Source of the DNA: Candidatus Aminicenantota bacterium
Lineage (GTDB): Bacteria; Acidobacteriota; Aminicenantia; Aminicenantales; Aminicenantaceae
Assembly: GCA_011772495.1 (NCBI GenBank)
Contig: WVZL01000037.1
Location: forward strand, 37,120-91,676
Length of the DNA stretch: 54,557 bases
Reading direction: 5' to 3'
A program made the position numbers and the translations under genes. How positions within the stretch are numbered: the stretch's first letter is position 1; each line of letters begins with the position of its first letter. Positions 17,179-24,590 of the stretch are shown here, one piece after another. The notes under the pieces were generated by a model. It had not been told where the DNA came from. It made no database searches and saw only the letters and a list, made by a program, of their open reading frames with translations.

Positions 17179-18534
17179 ATGAGTCGTGAAAAATTAGAAA
17201 AACCAAATTTCAGGCTGCAGCGGGTGTATTCTGATAAAAGCAGTGAGAAGCCAATGGTTTATCGGATAGAGAAGCTTGAAGGAAACTGGAGGATGGGAAG
17301 GCGAGGGTTTTTAATTACCTCTGCTGTGGGAATAGGAACCCTAGCTGGATGCAGTACAATGCAGAATTTTTTAGAAAAAGAAGCCCCAATGATAACAGGG
17401 GCGTGTGAAGGGCTGGTCAAGGCCCATTTAAAAGATGTTCGGGGCCTTTCCTTCAGTCCAGATGGAAAGCTTCTGGCATCGGGTTCAGGAGACAAAACCG
17501 TAAAGCTTTGGGAGATGCCTTCAGGCAAGAAGGTGAAGACTTTAGGAAAGCATACTTCAAGTGTTCATGAAGTATCTTTTAGCTGGGATGGAAAAGTCCT
17601 GGCCTCTGGCTCAGAGGATAAAACCATCAAGCTTTGGGAGATACCATCTGGTAAGATGATGAAGACCTTGCAAGGGCATAATCATTCGATTCTTGCTGTG
17701 TCTATGAGTCCTGTTTGGCCACTCTTGGCATCGGGTTCAGGAGATCATTCCATCAAGCTCTGGGAGATACCCTCAGGTAATTTATTGAGGACCTTAGAAG
17801 GACATACAGATTCAGTTTCCGCAGTATGTTTTAGCCCTGAAGGGAGGCTTTTAGCGTCTGGCTCAGGGGATAGTACTGTCAAACTCTGGGAGATACCCTC
17901 GGGTAAATTGCTTGTTTCCTTCGAAGGTCATAAAAGCAGAGTTGATTCAGTATCTTTCAGTCCGGACGGAAGCCTTTTGGCATCAGGATCAGTGGACGGC
18001 TCTCTCAGGCTTTGGGATGTACCCCGAGGTCGAGTATTTAAAAAGTTAAAAGTGAACACAAGATTTGCACATCCAGTCTCCTTCAGCTCAGACGGATATC
18101 TCCTGGCTTCAGGATTAAGTCAAGGGCTTATCAAGCTCTGGGAGATTCCTTCGATGAGACTGGTAATGACGTTAGGCGGGAATAATGATTCTGTCAGAAG
18201 CCTGTCCTTCAGCCCAGACGGAAGGATCGTTGTCTCCGGTTCAAGTTATAAAACCATCAAGCTCTGGGACATTTCCTTAGGGAAATTCATCAGCTGCCTT
18301 TTTGACCCGGCGGCGCTGGAAAAAGGAAAAAAGGCGGTCCAGTATACCTATACCAATGAATACGGCCAGGTTATTACTTACACTCTTCCCTGCGGAACTC
18401 CTACACCCCCCGGAGCTATCTGCGTGTGCAACTGCGTTCCAGGAACGTATTCTCCTCCTCGAAGAAGCGCCCCCTCCAGAACAAGAATAATTTGCACTTG
18501 TGATAAAATCTGTACCTGTGTTCCTATCAAGTGA
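17179..18534 (+). CDS. WD40 propeller Tat lipoprotein with Cys-rich C-terminal tail
   Basis: 451 residues; strong GAGGAGG Shine-Dalgarno 6-7 bases before ATG 17179. Order of parts: a 38-residue charged N-terminal extension; a Tat-like signal GRRGFLI (40-46) ending in lipobox LAGC (55-58); seven WD40 repeats (about 80-370), whose KLWEIPSG-type ends fall at 109, 151, 193, 235, 277, 319 and 361, exactly 42 residues apart; then a tail (385-451) containing C405, a CVCNC block (C415, C417, C419) and CTC-DKI-CTC (C439, C441, C445, C447). WD40 folds normally act as protein-interaction platforms. The tail looks like a metal-binding or modified segment. It is the last gene of the operon with the SPASM enzyme, which makes it the best candidate substrate. 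Confidence 0.88.
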   Translation: MSREKLEKPNFRLQRVYSDKSSEKPMVYRIEKLEGNWRMGRRGFLITSAVGIGTLAGCSTMQNFLEKEAPMITGACEGLVKAHLKDVRGLSFSPDGKLLASGSGDKTVKLWEMPSGKKVKTLGKHTSSVHEVSFSWDGKVLASGSEDKTIKLWEIPSGKMMKTLQGHNHSILAVSMSPVWPLLASGSGDHSIKLWEIPSGNLLRTLEGHTDSVSAVCFSPEGRLLASGSGDSTVKLWEIPSGKLLVSFEGHKSRVDSVSFSPDGSLLASGSVDGSLRLWDVPRGRVFKKLKVNTRFAHPVSFSSDGYLLASGLSQGLIKLWEIPSMRLVMTLGGNNDSVRSLSFSPDGRIVVSGSSYKTIKLWDISLGKFISCLFDPAALEKGKKAVQYTYTNEYGQVITYTLPCGTPTPPGAICVCNCVPGTYSPPRRSAPSRTRIICTCDKICTCVPIK

Positions 18535-18715
18535 TGATAATTAAAAGGATATAACAGGGCATTTAAAAATATTAGACGATCTTATCACTGTATTATATGA
18601 GCATCTCTGGCCAGATGGAAATTTCTGGGATTATATGAAAAATGTGTTTCAACATTTTGAGAGCGCGTTTTGTAAACGATAAACCGACTCGAATCTACAA
18701 GCAATGAGGAAGAAG

Positions 18716-19882
18716 ATGCAAAAATCAATCCTGTATTTATTGATGACTGCGATCCTCTTGCTTGGTTTGACATTGCCCAAGAAACCCATGAGGGAGATAG
18801 CGCAGGAGGAAAAGCAAGAACTGGTCCAATACCTAAAATCTCAGGGGATGACTCCAGAGGATTATGTTGTCAGCAAGTTCCAGGATTATGATATTGTCTT
18901 TATCGGCGAACACCACCATATAAAGCACGATGTTGAATTGATTCACAATCTCATTCCTCATCTGTATAAGAGTGGGGTCTACAACCTAGGGATTGAGTTC
19001 GGTTGCTATGGGTATCAGCGCAAGGTAGATTCTCTGTTAACAGCCCCGACCTATGATGAAGATCTTGCCCGCTGGCTCGTGTTCAAGTGGGGAAGTTATT
19101 GGCCCTATAAGGAGTACCTAGATATCTATAGAAAAGCATGGGAACTGAATAAATCCCTGCCTCCAGATGCTCCGAAATTCAGAGTGGTCAACCTGGATTA
19201 TAGGGCCAATTGGGACTTGTTAAGAGAAGAAATGAATACTGTCCAGAGAAAAAGAGTGTTTTACAAGGGTGAGCGTGATGAATACATGTCCCGTATCATA
19301 GTCAAAGAATTTGTCAAAAAAAGGAAAAAGGCCTTGATCTATGCGGGCGCTCATCATGCCTTCACTCGCTACTACCAACCCATCTATGATTTTGAAAAAA
19401 AGAGGCTCATCAAGCTAGAGAAAAAGCGGATGGGAAACATCATCTATCGAAAGATGCCGGATAGAGTTTTTAACATCTTCCTCCACTATCCCTGGGCGAC
19501 GAGAGAAAGCCTGAAAAAGCACGATTACCCCGTCGACGGAGTTATCGATAGAGTCATGAAAGAATTCAAGGATAAGAGGATTGGCTTTGATGTTAAGGAT
19601 TCTCCGTTCGGCAAGCTTCGAGATGATGATACCTACTATTCTACAGGATATGAGGATTTCGTGTTGAGCGCTATTTGCGATGGGTATGTTTTCCAGAAAC
19701 ACTTTAGTGATTATGAAGGCTGTACGCTGGATCCCTTATTCATAACCAAAAAAAACTTTAGGGAAGCGATCAGATATCTGCCAAATATAAGGGTCAGAAG
19801 ATTATACAAAAATTCACAGCAATTCCTGCATGATATGGAACAACGAGCAAACATAAAGAAGAAATTCCGCGATCTAGAATAG
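18716..19882 (+). CDS. ChaN/EreA-superfamily exported protein
   Basis: 388 residues from ATG 18716, chosen over ATG 18704 because GAGG lies 6 bases before it. An N-terminal hydrophobic segment serves as a signal or anchor, without a clear lipobox. The superfamily motif reads VFIGEHHH (65-68 for GEHH in this numbering), followed by an NLGIEFG block with the conserved Glu and, later, YAGAHHAF with the second His pair. These are the landmarks of the ChaN (haem uptake), Tiki/TraB and EreA (erythromycin esterase) fold group. Members include haem-binding proteins and metal-dependent hydrolases, so the activity is not settled. Its stop overlaps the convergent lipoprotein gene by 9 bases. Confidence 0.75.
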   Translation: MQKSILYLLMTAILLLGLTLPKKPMREIAQEEKQELVQYLKSQGMTPEDYVVSKFQDYDIVFIGEHHHIKHDVELIHNLIPHLYKSGVYNLGIEFGCYGYQRKVDSLLTAPTYDEDLARWLVFKWGSYWPYKEYLDIYRKAWELNKSLPPDAPKFRVVNLDYRANWDLLREEMNTVQRKRVFYKGERDEYMSRIIVKEFVKKRKKALIYAGAHHAFTRYYQPIYDFEKKRLIKLEKKRMGNIIYRKMPDRVFNIFLHYPWATRESLKKHDYPVDGVIDRVMKEFKDKRIGFDVKDSPFGKLRDDDTYYSTGYEDFVLSAICDGYVFQKHFSDYEGCTLDPLFITKKNFREAIRYLPNIRVRRLYKNSQQFLHDMEQRANIKKKFRDLE

Positions 19883-21013
19883 CATTTGTTTTGAAGAAAG
19901 ATTTCTGGATTCTAAAACTTCTTTGATGAGTTCTTTCTTGCCTGGAGAGTTGGCCAGGCTTTCCCATGACCAGAAGACCACTCCTTTTGAGGGCGGTTTT
20001 AGGGCTTCCACTAAGGAATCTCTGAATTCAGTCTGGGTGAGTGTCTTGTCAATATAGGCTTCTTTGACCTGAATGCTGGGGATGACTCGATGTTGGGTTA
20101 ACCTATAAACATCTTCAACTACGGACTGAATCCAGGAAGTATTTCTCATGACCATGTGGTGATAGCACATCGGCGAGAGATAATCTGCATGAGTGGCGAT
20201 CTGGGCCAGATCCTGACCCGCGATGATTTTCATCGCTCCTCCAAAATCCTCCTTCCGCCAGGGAACTGTGTGCGCGTTTATTTTTATTCCAGGCTTTATT
20301 TTTCTTGCTGCTTCGGAGAAGGCTTTGACCATGCTGGTGATCACCTGGCATTTCCATTCAGTCCATTCAGGGAGGTGATTTTCGATTATCCAGCTCGCTT
20401 TTTCGCTGGTCTCAGCCAATTTCTGAGGAATTTTAATCTTTGATGCTTTTTGAAACCCTTCCAGACAATAAGAATCAAAGCACGTATTGGACAGTGAGCT
20501 CAAGGTCCTGTCCGGGTAGACTTTTTCCCAGTAAACAAAGTAACGGATAAAATCCAGGCTGATTCCTTCAGGATCATAATCTCTCACCAGATTCTTGACG
20601 TATTCCACCCTCTGGCTGGAATAATCCTGGCGCGAGGGACAGATAAAGCTCACCCATTCTTCGTTGGCTTTTTTCCCCGTTTCGGTAATGGCAAAAAGGT
20701 CAGGTCTTTTCTCCAATTCTTCTGGATTGTAGAAGATGGGAATGATTACAAAGGTTGCGATATTATTTTTTTTCGCCAAACTCCTGAATTCTTGGTCGGA
20801 TATCAAAGAAGCGCTCACCAAGGCTGTGTTGATACCAAGTGAACGCCATTCTTCAAACAATTCAGGAAAACTTCCGGCATGGTCATAGATTTTGACGCCG
20901 ACCAGTAGCTCTTCTTCCGGCACTGCGAGTTCCTCTTTCTGGGCACAGCTAACCAGAACAAGGAGGCATAAGAGAGTAACTATCCAAAAGCATATTTTCT
21001 TGTATTCCTGCAC
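19874..21013 (-). CDS. Lipoprotein with putative glycosidase-like TIM barrel
   Basis: 379 residues, GTG start with GGAGAGG upstream. Signal peptide with lipobox LVSC (near 20-23). The rest alternates beta strands and helices with segments typical of glycosyl-hydrolase-like barrels of the GHL/DUF4015 kind: GISLDFIRY near 145, a hydrophobic strand ending in YLSPMCYHHM near 288, and GVVFWSWESL near 350. Conserved acidic residues at strand ends (D in LDFIRY, E in WSWES) could be catalytic. Probably periplasm-facing or surface-exposed. Directly follows the gene at 21020-21925 (6 bases apart), so the two are co-transcribed. Substrate unknown. Confidence 0.65.
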   Translation of the reverse strand: MQEYKKICFWIVTLLCLLVLVSCAQKEELAVPEEELLVGVKIYDHAGSFPELFEEWRSLGINTALVSASLISDQEFRSLAKKNNIATFVIIPIFYNPEELEKRPDLFAITETGKKANEEWVSFICPSRQDYSSQRVEYVKNLVRDYDPEGISLDFIRYFVYWEKVYPDRTLSSLSNTCFDSYCLEGFQKASKIKIPQKLAETSEKASWIIENHLPEWTEWKCQVITSMVKAFSEAARKIKPGIKINAHTVPWRKEDFGGAMKIIAGQDLAQIATHADYLSPMCYHHMVMRNTSWIQSVVEDVYRLTQHRVIPSIQVKEAYIDKTLTQTEFRDSLVEALKPPSKGVVFWSWESLANSPGKKELIKEVLESRNLSSKQMLF

Positions 21014-21019
21014 AGGGCT

Positions 21020-21925
21020 TTATTCCTCTCCAGAGGGAAAGACTTCTCTCAAGGTAAAATCAACCCAGAAGATGCCGCATTCCTGTTCTATCCTTTTTCG
21101 AATCGCGTCTCCGATAGTCTTAGGTGGATTATTCAACTTCTTCCACCAGGGTCTGTCCGATCGGTAGCCGATCTGGAAAAAAACAGGATTTGGCCTAAAG
21201 TAATTGGCCCAGTGATGCACAAACTCATCCACCAGATAATTAAAACCCTTGAATATCTGGCTGTCATCCACGAATATGATATCGCCCCGGTATGTTTCTG
21301 GCATCCAGTTCCTATCCCAGTGCTTGAGGAATAATCGGTAGCCTGGATTGTGAAATTTCATCCTCGCTTCCCATTGTTGGGCCGAAGCGTCATCCACTCT
21401 GACTCCCCATTTTGGATTCTCGAATTCCCGGTACCACTCAACATCCACACCAAAGCCGATAACGCATTCATGATGCTTGTATCTTTCGAGCACCAGATCA
21501 ATCAAGGTAATCATATCTGCCTGGGCTGGCTCGACCTGCAAGAATACTTTTATCCCTGCCTGGTCAAAAAAACGTAGATATTTTTCATGTTTATCGATGG
21601 CTTCGAATTGAATATAGGGATATTGTTTTCCATCGGTAGGGAAAAAAAGCCGGCAATCCTTGGGACGCTGGAATTCACCAACGATCCAGATCGCACAGGG
21701 GGTTGAACCTTCAAAGTTGTTGCTCATGGTGCTCATGGCACTCTGCCATTCAGAGGGCTCTGGAAAAGGCTTTATTCCGTAACTCGACGACCTGACTCCT
21801 GCAAACAAGACTTTAGCTGGAGTAGGGAGAACAGGAGGGAAGGGCGTTGGGATCCGGCATTTGACCCATCCCAGCACTAACAGAGTCATCAAAGTAAAAA
21901 ATAGCATTGTGGATTTAAGCCTCAT
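21020..21925 (-). CDS. Exported protein of unknown function, TIM-barrel-like
   Basis: 301 residues, ATG with AAAGGAG upstream. Hydrophobic signal ending in GWVKC (near 19-23), possibly a lipoprotein although the lipobox is atypical (V-K-C). Very rich in Trp, Tyr and Phe. The recurring strand-helix pattern (IKVFLQVEP, CVIGFGVDVEWY, GDIIFVDDSQ, PVFFQIGY, IFWVDF) suggests a beta/alpha barrel with acidic residues at strand ends (E in QVEP, D/E in VDVEW), as in glycoside hydrolases. I do not recognise the family. Paired with the next gene (GHL-like lipoprotein) in one operon, suggesting both act on the same extracellular or envelope substrate. Confidence 0.6.
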   Translation of the reverse strand: MRLKSTMLFFTLMTLLVLGWVKCRIPTPFPPVLPTPAKVLFAGVRSSSYGIKPFPEPSEWQSAMSTMSNNFEGSTPCAIWIVGEFQRPKDCRLFFPTDGKQYPYIQFEAIDKHEKYLRFFDQAGIKVFLQVEPAQADMITLIDLVLERYKHHECVIGFGVDVEWYREFENPKWGVRVDDASAQQWEARMKFHNPGYRLFLKHWDRNWMPETYRGDIIFVDDSQIFKGFNYLVDEFVHHWANYFRPNPVFFQIGYRSDRPWWKKLNNPPKTIGDAIRKRIEQECGIFWVDFTLREVFPSGEE

Positions 21926-22051
21926 GTCATCTCCTTTCTTGCGGTGCTTTGAAGTTCTCCTGGTTTCTTATGCGTATTCATGCCGAATGATAGAATTATT
22001 TAATACCCGGAAAAAGTCAAGCTTGGGAAGTCGTTCAAGAGGAGACCTTGT

Positions 22052-22915
22052 TTAATTGCCTTTTTTTATGCTTTTGAGCTGGGTAGAAGCTGTCTCGATG
22101 GCTTTCTTTATCTGCTGATTGTCAGGGTCAAATTTTAAAATTCCTTTCCAGATGGAAATGGCCTCAGCAAGATTGCCCTCTCGGTATTTTTCTAATCCTC
22201 TTTTGGTCAGCTGCAGACTACAGTTTTCAATCCCCTCATTTAAAACGTCCTTAGGAATTGACAACGATTTATAAAACTTGTTGAAGTATTTTTGTTCTTT
22301 CAGTAGAGCATAATAGATTCTTCCTGCAGAGAGAAAATCCTCTTTGGAGATGGATATCTGGGCCAGGAATTTCATGTCGAGGATGATATTTATTAGATTG
22401 GTGGTGAGAACTGGATCACTAGAGTACTGCAGATAAGTAGCTCGGTAAGAATTTATGGCTTTTGTAAAATTGCCTGCCTCGAGATACTGGCGAGATTGCC
22501 TTTCGCTCAGGTTGATTTTGCAATCTCTAACATGGCTGCGCAAGGAGTTTTTAGTGAAGGGCAGTGACCTGTCAAAGTCTCTAAATTGTGAAAAGTTCTT
22601 CAATAGAATAGAATAGATTCTGACGGCCAAGACAAAATTCTCGGCTTCAAAGGCCGCACTTCCGATCTGGTTGATTCTTTTAAGAGTGATGATGTAATCT
22701 TTTAAGAGCTTCTCATCATTGGGATGTTTTTCAAAGGCAACAATATAATAATCCAGAGCCTTCTGATAATTGCCTCCTACGATCTGCTGTTGGGGTTCTA
22801 TGGTGACTTGATCGAAAGCTTCTTTTTTTTGGGGCGCGCAGGAGAGTATGAATAAGCTGATCAGAATAAACTTCAGGAGGAGAATTTTCCTGATCATGCT
22901 TTTCATTAATTTCAT
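22052..22915 (-). CDS. TPR lipoprotein
   Basis: 287 residues. Signal peptide with lipobox LFILSC (near 21-26). Tetratricopeptide-like helical pairs follow: GNYQKALDYYIVAFEKHPND near 48-67, AENFVLAVRIYSILLK near 90, AGNFTKAINSYRATYLQY near 146, KEDFLSAGRIYYALLK near 195 and GNLAEAISIWKGILKFDPDN near 247. TPR lipoproteins usually act as periplasmic assembly or interaction platforms. It starts 7 bases after the HD-GYP gene ends, so the two are one transcription unit. No enzymatic domain. Confidence 0.78.
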   Translation of the reverse strand: MKLMKSMIRKILLLKFILISLFILSCAPQKKEAFDQVTIEPQQQIVGGNYQKALDYYIVAFEKHPNDEKLLKDYIITLKRINQIGSAAFEAENFVLAVRIYSILLKNFSQFRDFDRSLPFTKNSLRSHVRDCKINLSERQSRQYLEAGNFTKAINSYRATYLQYSSDPVLTTNLINIILDMKFLAQISISKEDFLSAGRIYYALLKEQKYFNKFYKSLSIPKDVLNEGIENCSLQLTKRGLEKYREGNLAEAISIWKGILKFDPDNQQIKKAIETASTQLKSIKKGN

Positions 22916-22922
22916 TTCCAGG

Positions 22923-24275
22923 CTATGTGTTCAGTTTAGATTTTAGTCTCTTGAACAGCCCTAGAAAAGCCTCGATGTGATAGGGATCAAATCTTTTTTT
23001 AGATAGATTCTTAATCTTACTCAGAGTTTCATTTTCTGTAAAGGCATCTCTGTAAGGTCGTTCTGAGGTCATCGCATCGAAGAAATCAGCCAGAGATATG
23101 ATCGCAGCTTTAAGGGGAATTTTATCACCTTTCAATCCGTTCGGATATCCGGTGCCATCAAAGCATTCATGATGATGCCTCACAGCAGGAATATACTTTA
23201 ACAGCGAGGGAGCTTTGCTGAGAATTTCGGTACCGTATTCGGGATGCCGCCTCATCTCTATTAATTCTGAATCGTTTAGCTCGTCTTTCTTGAGAAGGAT
23301 GGAGTCAGGAATCTTTATCTTGCCCACATCATGGAAGAGGCAGGCAATCTCGAGCTCTTCAATTTCTTCTTTGTCGAGTCCAATTTCTTTTCCTAGCTCT
23401 ATTGATAACTTAGCAACCCTTGTGGAATGACCAAGAGTATAGCTGTCTCTAGCATCTATGGCAGCGGCCAGAACCTTAACAGTAGAGACGTAGGAGGCCT
23501 CAAGATCGTTAGCGTATTTAGAGAGCTTGTCTCGTTGAGCAGTTATCAGGGCTGTCATTTCATTGAAGCTCTCTGTTAATCTCCCGAGTTCGTCTCGTGA
23601 ATAGATTCGGAGCGGTCTTCTGTTCTTTCCTTCCTTGAGTTCTGCGACTCCATTGGAGAGCTCTTGAATGGGTCGAGTCAACAAAGAGGAGAGTAGGATG
23701 CTGCTGGCTATTCCTAAAAACAGGATAACCACAAAGGCCAGGGCAATATTCTTTTGAGCCTCGCGCTGGGCGTTGAATAAAACGGATTTGTTAATACCAA
23801 AGATGACTGAACCAAGCTGTTTGTCCATGAAGAAAACAGGACTGACCAGCTCAAATATCTTGCCCTGTGCTCCAGAGATTTCATTTATGGTGACGCCTCC
23901 TGGAACCTTTTTATAGACTTGGCCTTCGGTCGGCTCAAATTTCTCCCCCGATTTTTCTATATCACTATGCACAAGAGTATTCATCTGGGTGTCCACGATG
24001 GCAATATACTCAATATCTGGATTAGACCCCTTTATCTTAAAAACGATATTGTCCAGGCCGAGTAAATCCTCAGAGCTGAAGCTGAAGCCAGCGGTAGCAG
24101 CTATGTTGGCGCTTAATGATTCGGCCCTGGTGATGATCTCTTTAATGAAGTGACGTTTCATTATGTTTGCCGTGATCACATAGAGGATGCCTGTGGTGAG
24201 GATAAGGAGGAGAAGGACAAACAGAGAAGTCTTAAACCGGATGTTTTTTAAAGGCTCTAATAACCTCTTGTTCAT
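22923..24275 (-). CDS. Membrane sensor HD-GYP cyclic-di-GMP phosphodiesterase
   Basis: 450 residues. Membrane segment 18-38, an extracytoplasmic sensor domain of about 130 residues (40-172, Cache-like), a second membrane segment 176-198, HAMP linker (199-252, ending SRDELGRLTESFNEM), a short coiled stretch and an HD-GYP domain (260-450). Catalytic motifs: HD at 315-316 in FHDVGKI, HHHE near 367-370, and GYP at 376-378 in FDGTGYPNG. Expected to hydrolyse c-di-GMP in response to a periplasmic signal and so influence motility or biofilm. No Shine-Dalgarno visible. A candidate promoter is on the minus strand with -35 TTGCTA (24328-24323) and -10 TAAAAT (24306-24301). Confidence 0.92.
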   Translation of the reverse strand: MNKRLLEPLKNIRFKTSLFVLLLLILTTGILYVITANIMKRHFIKEIITRAESLSANIAATAGFSFSSEDLLGLDNIVFKIKGSNPDIEYIAIVDTQMNTLVHSDIEKSGEKFEPTEGQVYKKVPGGVTINEISGAQGKIFELVSPVFFMDKQLGSVIFGINKSVLFNAQREAQKNIALAFVVILFLGIASSILLSSLLTRPIQELSNGVAELKEGKNRRPLRIYSRDELGRLTESFNEMTALITAQRDKLSKYANDLEASYVSTVKVLAAAIDARDSYTLGHSTRVAKLSIELGKEIGLDKEEIEELEIACLFHDVGKIKIPDSILLKKDELNDSELIEMRRHPEYGTEILSKAPSLLKYIPAVRHHHECFDGTGYPNGLKGDKIPLKAAIISLADFFDAMTSERPYRDAFTENETLSKIKNLSKKRFDPYHIEAFLGLFKRLKSKLNT

Positions 24276-24463
24276 CGTACGAAATCAGATCCCTGAGAAT
24301 ATTTTAAGGAATATTTGACTTATAGCAAATGAAGAAATTTTTTTCCCGCACAAAGTCATAAAATGTAGATTTTCGAAGATTCATGGAGACTTTTTTAAAA
24401 TACCAGAGTTATTGAATGTTTTCAAGATGGGCAGAAAATCGTGATACCTGCATTTCTTGGCCA

Positions 24464-24493
24464 TTGACTTGGTCGCTTTTCGTGTGGTATGTT
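24464..24493 (+). promoter_or_regulatory. Promoter of the DUF885 gene (shared promoter type A)
   Basis: -35 TTGACT at 24464-24469, 18-base spacer ending in GTGTGG, -10 TATGTT at 24488-24493 with an upstream TGG (extended -10). The element is closely similar to the GH2 promoter at 32041-32070. It lies in the 315-base gap between the divergent HD-GYP and DUF885 genes; no gene is evident in that gap. Confidence 0.5.
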
Positions 24494-24590
24494 CACCGAG
24501 CGCTCAGCCATCCTCGGGTCCCAGAAAAACTAAAAGAACAGTTCTGGATAAGGGTTCCTGGGTCACCTTTGTTAATTCAGGAGGCACATC

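Noticed and set aside
17430-18290. Regular 126-base repetition resembling a repeat array
   Set aside because: It is explained by in-frame WD40 blades; the units are coding and too long for CRISPR repeats.
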